Shown piece by piece: positions 37,983-46,841 of a stretch of 64,000 bases of DNA. The position numbers were made by a program, and so were the translations under genes. The notes below the pieces were generated by a model. The model was not told where the DNA came from. It saw only the letters and a list, made by a program, of their open reading frames with translations, and did not search any database. The stretch covers positions 1 through 64,000 of the forward strand of contig CALLMF010000039.1 of the NCBI GenBank assembly GCA_938006335.1, given 5' to 3'. Position 1 is the stretch's first letter. The number at the start of each line of letters is the position of its first letter. The DNA is from an uncultured Granulosicoccaceae bacterium. Lineage in GTDB: Bacteria > Pseudomonadota > Gammaproteobacteria > Granulosicoccales > Granulosicoccaceae.

Positions 37983-38840
37983 ATGACTCACGCTGTCTTC
38001 AAAGGGCGAAGCCTTGCTGCAGCTGCCGTCGCCTTGGCGATGACCAGCGGCCATGCGTTCGCTCAAGATCAATCTGCTGCCGACAAGGCTCTGGAACTCG
38101 GAACAAGCGCACTGAGCGGTTGGTCCGGTACCGCGAGCGCTGGCGCCACCTTTGCTTCGGGCAACGCAGAATCCAACAACGTCAACGCGTCACTCCGAAT
38201 CATCAAGAGCACCGAGCGTTGGGACCATGTCGTCACCGCCGAGTGGTTCAAGGGCACCTCCACCATTCTCGTGACCGAGCGTGACGAGGAAGGCGAAATC
38301 GTTATCGACGACAACGGATTCCCGGTTCGCAACATCGTCGAAGGCGATAACTCGGACCTGTTCTCCATCGGATACCAGCCGAAGTACTACATCAACGAGA
38401 AACTGTACGCCTTCGGTATTCTCGATTACACCAGCGACGAGCCTGCAAACATCGACTCCTCTACACGCCAGATCATCGGTGTGGGCTACAGCTTTTACCG
38501 TAACGCTTCGGGCTATCTCTCGGCCGAAGCTGGCATTGGTAACAAGACACTGTCGCCGGTCGTCGGCGATGATCTTGACGGTGGCATCGGTTACCTCGGC
38601 GTCAACTACCTGAACCGCATTACCGATACGGTCACCTTGAATGCTGACATGCAGGCTGACTTCGGTAGCGACAACACCTTCGTGGAACTGGGCCTGGGTG
38701 CAGCGTTCAAGTTGTCCGACAACTTCTCGCTGAAAGTCTCGCACTTCTCGCGTAGCAATACCGATCTGGAAGATCCGAGCAACCCGCTCTCCTCAGATTC
38801 CGATCAGATCACGACTTTCGCGCTCGTACTGGACATCTGA
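37983..38840 (+). CDS. DUF481 outer-membrane-type protein
   Basis: 285 residues from the ATG at 37983. A signal peptide (AAAAVALAMTSGHAFAQD) is followed by GWSGTASAGATFASGNAESN, the opening strand of DUF481 proteins. Alternating amphipathic strands follow to a C-terminal FALVLDI. Predicted outer-membrane beta-barrel, function unknown. Two hairpins follow the stop. It is divergent from the 5'-nucleotidase gene across 235 bp. Confidence 0.85.
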   Translation: MTHAVFKGRSLAAAAVALAMTSGHAFAQDQSAADKALELGTSALSGWSGTASAGATFASGNAESNNVNASLRIIKSTERWDHVVTAEWFKGTSTILVTERDEEGEIVIDDNGFPVRNIVEGDNSDLFSIGYQPKYYINEKLYAFGILDYTSDEPANIDSSTRQIIGVGYSFYRNASGYLSAEAGIGNKTLSPVVGDDLDGGIGYLGVNYLNRITDTVTLNADMQADFGSDNTFVELGLGAAFKLSDNFSLKVSHFSRSNTDLEDPSNPLSSDSDQITTFALVLDI

Positions 38841-38859
38841 TTATTGGATGTCTGTCAGG

Positions 38860-38875
38860 GCCTGACATGGTCAGG
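38860..38875 (+). terminator. First hairpin after the DUF481 gene
   Basis: GCCTGAC and GTCAGGC form a short stem around a two- or three-base loop 20 bases after the stop, followed by tcttgg. A weak intrinsic terminator by itself; a stronger one follows at 38889. Confidence 0.5.
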
Positions 38876-38888
38876 CTCTTGGTAGTTC

Positions 38889-38916
38889 GGGCGGCGAGGA
38901 CATGTCCTCGCCGCCC
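38889..38916. terminator. Strong 28-bp perfect palindrome, intrinsic terminator
   Basis: GGGCGGCGAGGACA (38889-38902) and TGTCCTCGCCGCCC (38903-38916) are perfect complements, giving a very stable hairpin followed by ttca. It sits between the DUF481 gene and the convergent aldo/keto reductase gene and could serve both. Confidence 0.75.
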
Positions 38917-38956
38917 TTCACGCCTTGCGTGATGTCAAGTCAAGACTGTCGAGCCA

Positions 38957-39949
38957 CTAATCGTAGATCGGCATGAAGGTATTGAACGCCGCCTCGCCGA
39001 ACACGGCCGGATCATTGAAGCGCTGATTGCGGTCGAGCGAGCTGATCGCCTTCATGTCGTCTGCCGACAGCTCGAAGTCGAAGAGCGCCGCATTCTCGAC
39101 GAGTCGTTCCGGCCGTGTTGTCTTGGGGATGATCGACGTCCCTCGCTGAATGCCCCACCGCAGAATCACCTGGGCCGGCGTCCTTCCGAGTCGCTGCGCG
39201 ATAGCGAGCACGACCGGCTGCGCAATCACCGCTTCCTCCTGGCTGGCCATATCGAGCTCGAGATACGACAAGGCACCCAGTGGACTGAACGCCGTGACCG
39301 CGATGTCTTCCTCGGAGCAGAATCGCAATAGCCTCGGTTGGGTGAGGTACGGATGCGATTCGATCTGGAGCACGGCAGGCGGATGCCTGGCGTAGTTGAG
39401 GCAGTCACGTAGAAGCCCTGTCCCGTAGTTGCATACCCCGATGTCGCCGACCAGGCCCTGGTCCACCAGCTCTTCCATGGCCGCCCACGTTTCGTGGAGC
39501 GGCACACGGGCTGGCTTCATCATCGGCAGCTCCGCGTCCGGATCGTGAAGCCACTCCGGTGGGTAGCGTATGTCGAAGTCAACGTACTCGAGTGCAATCG
39601 GAAAGTGCACCAGATAAAGATCCAGGAAATCGAGATTCAGATCTTCCAGCGTGCGTTCCAGTGCCGGGCGCACGTGTTCAACCCGGTGATAGGTATTCCA
39701 TAGCTTGCTGGTCACCCACAGTTCCTCACGCGTGCACAAACCTTCATCAACAGCACGACGAATGCCTTCGCCCACTTCACGCTCGTTGCCGTAGTCACAG
39801 GCACTGTCCAGGTGCCGGTACCCGCACCGAATGGCCTCGACCACCGTATCCGCGACGACCGGGCCCGGAATTTTCCACAAACCCAGTCCGATGACCGGCA
39901 TGAATGAACCGGTGGCAAGGCGCTGGGTTGGCAAGTGATCACTGCTCAT
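38957..39949 (-). CDS. Aldo/keto reductase (xylose-reductase-like)
   Basis: 330 residues. The AKR catalytic tetrad is visible: Asp and Tyr in HLDSACDYGNE, Lys in VTSKLWN, His in LYLVHFP. The insertion IRYPPEWLHDP and the C-terminal IPKTTRPERLVENA resemble the eukaryotic-like D-xylose reductase (AKR2) group rather than the short bacterial AKRs. It probably reduces an aldose or small aldehyde with NADPH. A xylose isomerase lies 17 kb to the right, but I see no direct link. Confidence 0.9.
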   Translation of the reverse strand: MSSDHLPTQRLATGSFMPVIGLGLWKIPGPVVADTVVEAIRCGYRHLDSACDYGNEREVGEGIRRAVDEGLCTREELWVTSKLWNTYHRVEHVRPALERTLEDLNLDFLDLYLVHFPIALEYVDFDIRYPPEWLHDPDAELPMMKPARVPLHETWAAMEELVDQGLVGDIGVCNYGTGLLRDCLNYARHPPAVLQIESHPYLTQPRLLRFCSEEDIAVTAFSPLGALSYLELDMASQEEAVIAQPVVLAIAQRLGRTPAQVILRWGIQRGTSIIPKTTRPERLVENAALFDFELSADDMKAISSLDRNQRFNDPAVFGEAAFNTFMPIYD

Positions 39950-40111
39950 GAAGCACGTTGTTCCTTGTTGTTAATGACACCACTCGAGACAGCAACGTCC
40001 ACCGCGCAGCCGTCGGCCGGCGATTGTTGCGTGGATGGTGGGTTCAGTGCGAAAGTGTACCGCTGCATGCGGTTCTCGGTAGCTTTCACTCAGAATGCGT
40101 ACACTCCCGTC

Positions 40112-40462
40112 ATGGCAGAAGAATCCTCACTGACAGGCGCACGGGAAGCCAGATTTCGTATTGGCCAGGTAGTCAAGCATCGCGTGTTTCCGTTTCGCGG
40201 CGTCATCTACGATGTGGATCCGGTGTTTGACAACACCGACGAATGGTACGAGGCAATCCCGAGGTCCATGCGTCCGCACAAGGACCAGCCGTTCTATCAC
40301 GTGTACGCCCAGAACGACGAGTCGACCTATGAGGCTTACGTATCCGAGCAGAACCTGCTGCCCGATGACTCTGACGAGCCTCTGCGCCACCCCGGGATCC
40401 AGCAGGAATTTCTACGTGAACACGACGGCAGCTACCGGGTGCGTCGATTGCTGACTCACTAG
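40112..40462 (+). CDS. hspQ: Heat shock protein HspQ
   Basis: 116 residues from the ATG at 40112. The YccV/HspQ core is FRIGQVVKHRVFPFRGVIYD, followed by YHVYAQNDESTYEAYVSEQN. HspQ is a Lon substrate and specificity enhancer in enterobacteria and binds hemimethylated DNA. The upstream in-frame extension to 39935 is not conserved and overlaps the aldo/keto reductase start. Confidence 0.9.
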   Translation: MAEESSLTGAREARFRIGQVVKHRVFPFRGVIYDVDPVFDNTDEWYEAIPRSMRPHKDQPFYHVYAQNDESTYEAYVSEQNLLPDDSDEPLRHPGIQQEFLREHDGSYRVRRLLTH

Positions 40463-40463
40463 T

Positions 40464-40485
40464 GTCGCGCGTCAACCCGCGCGAC
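40464..40485. terminator. Hairpin at the convergent ends of hspQ and the OmpA-like gene
   Basis: GTCGCGCG (40464-40471) pairs with CGCGCGAC (40478-40485) around a six-base loop. It starts one base after the hspQ stop and overlaps the last codons of the minus-strand gene. No T-run. Confidence 0.5.
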
Positions 40486-41626
40486 GCTGATGGGTCACGA
40501 CCACGCCGCGACCCGGCATCGGCTCGAAGTGCTTGCCAGCCCAACAGCCTTCCTCCAGCACCCTCGTGGGATCGATCCCCGCCCGCACAAACTCTTCCTT
40601 GACGCGATTCGCGCGACCGATCGCAAGCACCTCGTTGCCATTGTCGATGGACGTTGGCCCGTGTGAACAGCCGATCACCGAGACCACATCGCGGCGCGGA
40701 TCAAATGCGGCGACGATGTCCTGAACGGTCTGCTTGTTTTGTGGCCCCATGTACAAGGAATCGTTGGGAAATGTCAGCACGTAGCGACTTATCGAACCAT
40801 AGGCATCCAGCAATCCTGCGTACCGGGACTCGCCCGTCTCGTAGAAGTTCGAAGGAGCAGCATCCGGCGCCGCAGGTATGGCACGAATCATTGTCGGGGC
40901 TGACCGCAGAGCTGCGGGCCGCTCAACATCCGCTGTAGCGACAGCCGCGCGATCAGCGGCGGTACCAGGCGACCGCGTGATCGGGGAGCCCTCTTGCCCA
41001 GAGGCACTGCGCCACGCCGCACCGGTGTCGAATCGGGCCGTGTCGAGCACGATGTCAGTGGCCGACGCGCCGTGCACAAACATCGACGATGCCGGCCGGA
41101 TACCCGTCGCATCCACCCGGTACGAGCGCTTGAGCTTCACGGCTTCGACAGCAATCAGAAAGGTGTAAACACCACTACCGTCGCCCGCAGCATCCTCGGA
41201 ACTCACCTGATGCGTCAGCACGCCAGCCACAGGCTCGGAGACCAATCGCAGGTCATAGCCAGCTCGTTGCAGCCCGGTCACCAGATATTGCCCGAACCGG
41301 CTTGCCGGAGCGGTCACTCGCAGACTCGCTCGATGCGGGGACAAGCCCTGGATCTGGCGCAGGGCGTCGATGAAGTCGTCTGCGACCAGTCGCGAGCGCT
41401 GGCCCTCGAGCATCGGTGCATCACCTGCAGCGAGCTCCGGGTCAGCCGACGAGCGATCAGAAACACTCGCGCAGCTCGAGAACGCTACCACGACGCCACA
41501 GCAGCAGAGAAGTGTTGCCGACTGGCGCCAGATGCGTGGCCGGAGCGTCTGGACGATTCGTTTGGACAGTGTCACAGCTCGGGTCACCCGGTTCTGATCG
41601 ATTCCCCGATTGTCGCGACCAGACAT
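40472..41626 (-). CDS. OmpA-family lipoprotein
   Basis: 384 residues. A hydrophobic stretch (SATLLCCCGVVVAFSSCAS) ends in a lipobox, so it should be a lipoprotein. The N-terminal domain (about 60-200, LVADDFIDALRQIQGLSPHR) is unassigned. The C-terminal about 120 residues are an OmpA-like peptidoglycan-binding domain (TFPNDSLYMGPQNKQTVQDI, then GRANRVKEEFVRAGIDPTRV). The predicted role is an outer-membrane to cell-wall link. It is divergent from the DUF2628-like gene. Confidence 0.75.
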   Translation of the reverse strand: MSGRDNRGIDQNRVTRAVTLSKRIVQTLRPRIWRQSATLLCCCGVVVAFSSCASVSDRSSADPELAAGDAPMLEGQRSRLVADDFIDALRQIQGLSPHRASLRVTAPASRFGQYLVTGLQRAGYDLRLVSEPVAGVLTHQVSSEDAAGDGSGVYTFLIAVEAVKLKRSYRVDATGIRPASSMFVHGASATDIVLDTARFDTGAAWRSASGQEGSPITRSPGTAADRAAVATADVERPAALRSAPTMIRAIPAAPDAAPSNFYETGESRYAGLLDAYGSISRYVLTFPNDSLYMGPQNKQTVQDIVAAFDPRRDVVSVIGCSHGPTSIDNGNEVLAIGRANRVKEEFVRAGIDPTRVLEEGCWAGKHFEPMPGRGVVVTHQRRAG

Positions 41627-41777
41627 AAGCCGTGCGGGAATTCATCCGCATTTCCGCCAATCGGCGAGGCTACCGCGAGCATTTGCGAACACGTGAGTAG
41701 ACGATGTGACCCAGTCCACCTAAAATTCCAGCCACACCGGCGGATGGCATTCCGGCGAACCAGCGGACCCATTCAGA

Positions 41778-43055
41778 ATGATCGAAGAAGAGCTCTACCA
41801 GCGCGCCTCAGACGAGCTGAACTCGGATGACCGGGATCACACGTTGTGGGCCCGCGCCTGTGCGCTTGCGAGCGATGATCACGACGAAGCGCGATACCTG
41901 TACACCAATCTTCGCGTGGAGCAATGGATCGAGGAGCGCAAAAGTGGGAGTGCTGCCGCCACCGCCACGCCTGAAGTCAGCGACGAGGCAGTCGTACCTT
42001 CCAGACCGTTCGGCTCGGTCAGTGACATGCGCGAATCGCCGGCGGGCGAATCCGACATGCCGACCCTGCGCAACGCTGTGCCCTCGAATCTTGATCTCGA
42101 CCCCATCGACGATTTTAGCGTAGTACCAGACGAGCTGATTCCCGACGATGAGACGCCGGTATACAACACCGCCGAAGCGCTCTACGACGGCGGTCTGACC
42201 CTGGAGGATCATGCCCTCGAATCCGCCAAGGACGACTCTATCGGTGGACGCCCCACTGGCGACGTCGACGTCGAGGAGCTCGACTGGCTGAACGACGCCG
42301 TCGTCTCCGCCGACACGCCCACCGCAACGACGCCAGCAGGTCCGATGTTGGAGGCCTTGCCCGCGGACCGCACACTCAGCGCGCTTGAGCAGACGGCGCA
42401 GATGGCCGACCCGCAGACAACAGATGCGGCGCTTGCGCGCGCGTTACCCGTCAGCGAGGAGGCCTCACGCCCCCTCGACGACACACTGCCGTTCGAAGGC
42501 CAGACCGCAAAAGGGCCCGGGGACGCAGCGGCCTTTGGTTCCGGCATGCGCGACGACTACGCCGACACACGGGATCTGGATTCGCTGCTTGAGGATGAAG
42601 AGCCTGCCGATTCCGCAGTCGATGACTCAACGCAAACGGAGATACCCACGGGCCGTGGCGGCAAGTGGGCAGTCTATGAGACTGACGGTGGGTCGCTGAA
42701 GTCGGTCAAGCGCGGCGTATCCTGGGGTGCCTTGTTCCTGACTTTCCCGTGGCTGCTGTCGCGTGGTCTGATAGGTACCGCCATCACCTATGGCCTGCTA
42801 TGGGTGGTATCGCTGGGAGGCCTTTTACTGACCGGACTCGCCTGGATGGATCGCGGCGCAGATGCATCGGACATGCTCAAGCTTGCCTGCGCAGGCTTTG
42901 CCCTGGTCGCCTTCATCGGCTTGATCGTGCTTCCCTTTTTCCGTGCCAATCGATGGCGCGAAGGTCGGTTCAAGCGCAAGGGTTACACCATGCGCGCCAA
43001 GGTGCGCGCACGTAACGCCAATGAGGCGATCGGACGCCTGCGGCGGCCTGCCTGA
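41778..43055 (+). CDS. Membrane protein with long acidic N-terminus and DUF2628-like C-terminal domain
   Basis: 425 residues. The first 55 residues (MIEEELYQRASDELNSDD, then RVEQWIEERK) form a conserved-looking helical head. About 240 acidic, low-complexity residues follow. The last about 130 residues resemble DUF2628: VKRGVSWGALFLTFPWLLSR, two transmembrane helices, and a closing RWREGRFKRKGY. Probably an inner-membrane protein with a large cytoplasmic part. The function is unknown. Confidence 0.7.
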   Translation: MIEEELYQRASDELNSDDRDHTLWARACALASDDHDEARYLYTNLRVEQWIEERKSGSAAATATPEVSDEAVVPSRPFGSVSDMRESPAGESDMPTLRNAVPSNLDLDPIDDFSVVPDELIPDDETPVYNTAEALYDGGLTLEDHALESAKDDSIGGRPTGDVDVEELDWLNDAVVSADTPTATTPAGPMLEALPADRTLSALEQTAQMADPQTTDAALARALPVSEEASRPLDDTLPFEGQTAKGPGDAAAFGSGMRDDYADTRDLDSLLEDEEPADSAVDDSTQTEIPTGRGGKWAVYETDGGSLKSVKRGVSWGALFLTFPWLLSRGLIGTAITYGLLWVVSLGGLLLTGLAWMDRGADASDMLKLACAGFALVAFIGLIVLPFFRANRWREGRFKRKGYTMRAKVRARNANEAIGRLRRPA

Positions 43056-43412
43056 GCAGAAAATGAAAGGGGCCGCCGAGCCAGTGACCCGCTTGAAACG
43101 ACTCATTACGTCGGAGGAGTTGAACCAGTCCAGGTAAACAAACGTGGCAACGCCCAGAAATTGGCGTTAGTTGCATCACAAGTCGTTGGACTAATCCGAA
43201 TCCACCCGCATTTCCTCGACGGTAATTCGGACCAGCCTCTCCCTTTCCAACTACCTGCTTTCAGACAACCCCCGATCGGTCCGTTACCGTTTTCAAGTCG
43301 CCGATAGAGTGACGTTGTCCGGAGCGTGGAACACCATGCCAGTGGCAAATGTCGATTGGACGCAGTCGACCTTTCGGGGGTGCCGGTGCAGTTAACTGCA
43401 CCGGCGCGATTT
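43056..43412. other. 357-bp intergenic region without a protein gene
   Basis: No ORF here has a credible start and ribosome site. A weak hairpin AACGCC...GGCGTT lies about 43150-43170, and a strong terminator-type palindrome lies at 43382-43405. The region separates the DUF2628-like gene from the convergent malonyl-CoA synthetase gene. It could hold a long 3' UTR or an unannotated small RNA ending at the palindrome. Confidence 0.5.
43382..43410 (+). terminator. Perfect 24-bp palindrome followed by a T-run
   Basis: GCCGGTGCAGTT (43382-43393) and AACTGCACCGGC (43394-43405) are perfect complements, followed by gcgattttt on the plus strand. This is a textbook intrinsic terminator for plus-strand transcription. 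The nearest plus-strand gene ends 330 bp upstream. It lies just after the stop of the convergent malonyl-CoA synthetase, where it would also form a hairpin but with its A/T run on the wrong side. Confidence 0.75.
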
Positions 43413-44930
43413 TTAGGAGAACAGATCCACTACCTGCTCTCGGAGCACGTTTTTCTGGACCTTGCCCATCGTGTTTCGGGGCAACTCCGGGAGCACCAAC
43501 ACTCGCTTCGGTTGCTTGAACCGGGCCAGTTGATCGGCAATTGCCGTGAGAATGTCCGCCTCGACCGGCTCCTTCGTTACATCCTCTGCGGTGACAAACG
43601 CGACGACGCTCTCGCCAAAGTCCGGGTGCGGCGCTCCGACCACGGCGGATTCAGCCACGCCATCAAGGCTATCCAGTAGCACTTCGATCTCCTTGGGGTA
43701 GATGTTGTAGCCACCCGATATGACCAGATCCTTGCCGCGTCCCACAATCGTGACGTAGCCATCAGCGTCGATCGTTGCGAGATCCCCGGTCAGAAACCAG
43801 CCGTCCTCGGCAAGCTCCTCACGCGTTTTCTCCGGCATTCGCCAATAACCACTGAAGACGTTGTCGCCGCGGACCTCGAGGGTACCAACGCCGCTTTCCG
43901 CATCAGCTTCGTGCAAACGCACTTCAACCCCTGGCAAGGGCACGCCGACCGTCCCTGCTCGTCGATCGCCCACGTAGGGGTTCGAACAGTTCATGTTGGT
44001 TTCAGTCATGCCGTAGCGCTCGAGAATGCGCTGCCCGGTCCGCTCTTCGAACAAACGATGCGTTTCTGCCAGCAAGGGGGCACTACCAGACACGAACAGA
44101 CGCATATGCGCGGCAAGCTTGCGATCAAAGCGCGGGTCATCGAGCAGACGCGTGTAAAAAGTCGGCACACCCATCAGAACCGTGGACTCCGGCAGATCCG
44201 CGATGATTGCATCGACCTTGAAACCACCGTGAAAGCGGAGCTTGGCGCCAGACAACAGACTGCAGTGCCCAGCGACAAAGAGTCCATGAGTATGAAAGAT
44301 CGGCAAGGCGTGCAAGAGCACGTCGTTCGGACCGAACTGCCAGGCATCCACCAAGGTGCGGGCATTGGACAGCAGATTCTTCTGCGACAGCATCGCGCCC
44401 TTGGAGCGTCCGGTGGTCCCTGATGTGTACAGGATGGCAGCAAGGTCATCGGGGCTGCACGCGCACACCGCTTGCGCCGCCGCGGCCAAATGCGCGGCTT
44501 CCGCCAAGCTACCGCCACCGTCGTCATCAAGCGTATGCACGGCAATGGACGCACTGGCTTTTGCTACCAGGTCTTCCGAGGCTTTACGGGTGCTGGGGTC
44601 GACCACGAACAGCGCGGGCTCGGCGTCATCGAGAAAATAGCCGAGCTCCGCCGGTGTATAGGCGGTGTTCAATGGCAGAAAGACAGCACCGTGACGCAAG
44701 CACGCGACGTATAGAGCGAGTGCCTGCCAACTCTTGGCAACCTGCACCGCCACACGGTCCCCCGGATTGACTCCAGCTTCCGCCAGTACCGTTGAGTAGC
44801 GTGCTGCGGTATCAAGAAACTGCGCGTCATCGACCGTCTCTGCCTTGTCGGTGACCAGTAGCTGCCCATTACCCAGGGCACGCCCCGCAACGACAGCGTC
44901 GTACAGAGGGTTTCCTGAGATCGTGCTCAT
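43413..44930 (-). CDS. matB: Malonyl-CoA synthetase
   Basis: 505 residues, an ANL-family acyl-CoA ligase. ATP/AMP motif LYTSGTTGRSKGAMLS (about 165-180), YGMTETNMN, GYWRMPEKTREE and the C-terminal lysine region LPRNTMGKVQKN. The segment KSWQALALYVACLRHGAVFL followed by PLNTAYTPAELGYFL is characteristic of MatB-type malonyl-CoA synthases. It forms malonyl-CoA from malonate, CoA and ATP. GGAAG lies 5 bases before the ATG. Its partner, malonyl-CoA decarboxylase, is encoded about 55 bp upstream. Confidence 0.9.
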   Translation of the reverse strand: MSTISGNPLYDAVVAGRALGNGQLLVTDKAETVDDAQFLDTAARYSTVLAEAGVNPGDRVAVQVAKSWQALALYVACLRHGAVFLPLNTAYTPAELGYFLDDAEPALFVVDPSTRKASEDLVAKASASIAVHTLDDDGGGSLAEAAHLAAAAQAVCACSPDDLAAILYTSGTTGRSKGAMLSQKNLLSNARTLVDAWQFGPNDVLLHALPIFHTHGLFVAGHCSLLSGAKLRFHGGFKVDAIIADLPESTVLMGVPTFYTRLLDDPRFDRKLAAHMRLFVSGSAPLLAETHRLFEERTGQRILERYGMTETNMNCSNPYVGDRRAGTVGVPLPGVEVRLHEADAESGVGTLEVRGDNVFSGYWRMPEKTREELAEDGWFLTGDLATIDADGYVTIVGRGKDLVISGGYNIYPKEIEVLLDSLDGVAESAVVGAPHPDFGESVVAFVTAEDVTKEPVEADILTAIADQLARFKQPKRVLVLPELPRNTMGKVQKNVLREQVVDLFS

Positions 44931-44984
44931 ACGTGCTTCCAGGGGCTGAGTTTTCGACGTGTTTGCAAGACTCGTTGCTTACGA

Positions 44985-46340
44985 TCAGCCACGCTTGCGC
45001 CCACGCTTGGCGGGTCCAAGCAGCCCATCAACCGAATCGGCTCGCACAACAGAACGCTCGCTCGCATACGCCTCGTGATTGGCTTCAACGCGACCGAGAT
45101 CGTAGAGATAGCTGACCATGGCCCCGGCAGATTGCTTGAGCCCCTTGTCGAAGCGATCCGCATCGGCAAGGACGGTATCCAGACTTGCGCCATTGCCCAG
45201 GTGAAAACGAGCCACCGGATCGACGGGCTGGCCGTCGTCGCGTTTTTCGTTGACGAGGTAGTATGCGACGAGCCGTCTCAAGGCGGTTGCCGAATCGACG
45301 TCCAGATGCTCGACATCACCATTGGCTATTCGACGCGCGACGGCAACAGCAAACGGATCTACAGGAGTCTGAACGGCCGTGTCTTCCGTGGTGTGTACTG
45401 ACTCGGGCAACGCATCGACCCACCGCATGAAGCCGGGTATCGGTGAGAGTGTGCGAAAGGTGGTCAAGCCCGGCAATTGCGCCTGAAGCTCGGTGGCGAC
45501 CTGCTTGATAAGAAAGTTGCCAAAGGAAATACCGGACAGCCCGCTCTGACAGTTCGAAATGGAGTAGAACACGGCCGTGTCCGCCGACGAGCCCTCGATT
45601 TCCTCGCGTTCGGGCTTGAGCACATCGCCAACGGACACCGGTAGCGCACGTGTCAGCGCAACTTCAACAAAGATCAATGGCTCGTCAGGCATTGACGGGT
45701 GAAAGAAGGCAAAGCAGCGTCGATCCGACGGTTGCAGTCGCCGCCGCAGCGCACTCCAGCTGTTTATCGCATGAACCGCCTCGTAGGCAATGATTTTTTC
45801 GAGCACATTGGCTGGCGTGTGCCAGTCGATTTCGCGTAGCACCAGAAAGCCCCGATTGAACCAGGACACGAACAAGTGCCTCAAGTCGACGTCGATTCTC
45901 GCCAGAGAAGGCTCATCGCGCATGTGCCGATGCAACTGCTGACGCATCTTCACCAACTCGTGCGTTGCTCCCGGTACCTGGTTGAGTCGCCGGAACAACT
46001 CCTGTCGGCGCGGCTCCACACTGGCACGGAGCATTTCGAGGTTCCTGGCGGTGGTGTCCTGCGCGTAGCGCTGTGCCGCACGCACACAGTATTCAGCGTT
46101 GATATCGAAACGCGTGTTAAGTAGCTCGAAGAACTCCCGCTGCTCCTGCTCATCCGCAGCAGCAAAGCGCGCGAGTATGCCGCGTGCAATCCTGTTTCCC
46201 GACATCTCGCCCCGTTGCGACAACAGCGCGTCGCACAGGTCCACGAAACTCCCGGCACCGGCCGCTGCGTTCAGCGCACTTGCGGGGTCGCGCGTGAACA
46301 CGGCACCCAGAATATCCTGCAGAAAACTGATACGGCTCAT
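44985..46340 (-). CDS. matA: Malonyl-CoA decarboxylase
   Basis: 451 residues, normal for the family. The N-terminal helical domain is followed by the GNAT-like catalytic domain: FFHPSMPDEPLIFVEVALTR, FYSISNCQSGLSGISFGNFL and TLSPIPGFMRWV are family blocks. The C-terminal DPVARFHLGNGA carries the conserved histidine-containing motif. It converts malonyl-CoA to acetyl-CoA and CO2. With matB it gives complete malonate assimilation. A decayed TRAP permease fragment lies upstream on the same strand, at the position a malonate transporter would occupy. Confidence 0.93.
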   Translation of the reverse strand: MSRISFLQDILGAVFTRDPASALNAAAGAGSFVDLCDALLSQRGEMSGNRIARGILARFAAADEQEQREFFELLNTRFDINAEYCVRAAQRYAQDTTARNLEMLRASVEPRRQELFRRLNQVPGATHELVKMRQQLHRHMRDEPSLARIDVDLRHLFVSWFNRGFLVLREIDWHTPANVLEKIIAYEAVHAINSWSALRRRLQPSDRRCFAFFHPSMPDEPLIFVEVALTRALPVSVGDVLKPEREEIEGSSADTAVFYSISNCQSGLSGISFGNFLIKQVATELQAQLPGLTTFRTLSPIPGFMRWVDALPESVHTTEDTAVQTPVDPFAVAVARRIANGDVEHLDVDSATALRRLVAYYLVNEKRDDGQPVDPVARFHLGNGASLDTVLADADRFDKGLKQSAGAMVSYLYDLGRVEANHEAYASERSVVRADSVDGLLGPAKRGRKRG

Positions 46341-46407
46341 GGGACGCGCTCGCGACCGGATTCCGCGTTATTGTCCCACAGCTTGTCCCATCCCGGCGTC
46401 GCTTAAG

Positions 46408-46690
46408 TCAGGTCACATGCAGCGGCCACGCCATGAACAAGCCCACCAGCAGCAAACCCGGAAAAACACCCGCAAGAACCAGGCGGCCAATAGACGACTC
46501 GGTAGCAATGCCGTAGACGATCATCGTGGCCGATGGCGGATGCAATATGCCAAGGGTGCCGCCAGCTACAATCAATCCTGCGGCCACACCACCGGGAAAC
46601 CTGCGCTTGCCCATTTCCGGAATACCCATCTTGCCGATCGCTGCGCAGGCCCAAGAACAAGAACCGCACATGGCCGCGCATGGCCGCAGA
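46408..46690 (-). pseudogene. Remnant of a TRAP transporter large permease (DctM)
   Basis: Only about 85-95 codons survive. IGKMGIPEMGKRRFPGGVAA followed by GLIVAGGTLGILHPPSATMI and SSIGRLVLAGVFPGLLL match the conserved central part of DctM permeases, which are normally about 430 residues. The frame is closed by a stop about 20 bases after GLFMAW and is interrupted by another stop upstream of the match. No DctP or DctQ gene is nearby. The fragment lies directly upstream of the malonyl-CoA decarboxylase gene on the same strand. Confidence 0.75.
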
Positions 46691-46841
46691 GCAGGCACAG
46701 GCCCCGAGGTTCGGGATCAACAGCCCATCCGGGACACGCGTCACCCACCTGCCCGGCGCCTCGTGAAGCCAGCGCCTGCACGTTACCTCGGCGGGACACC
46801 CCGGTGCTAGTGGTCTGTCCACTCGTTCGACGCAGCCCCAG

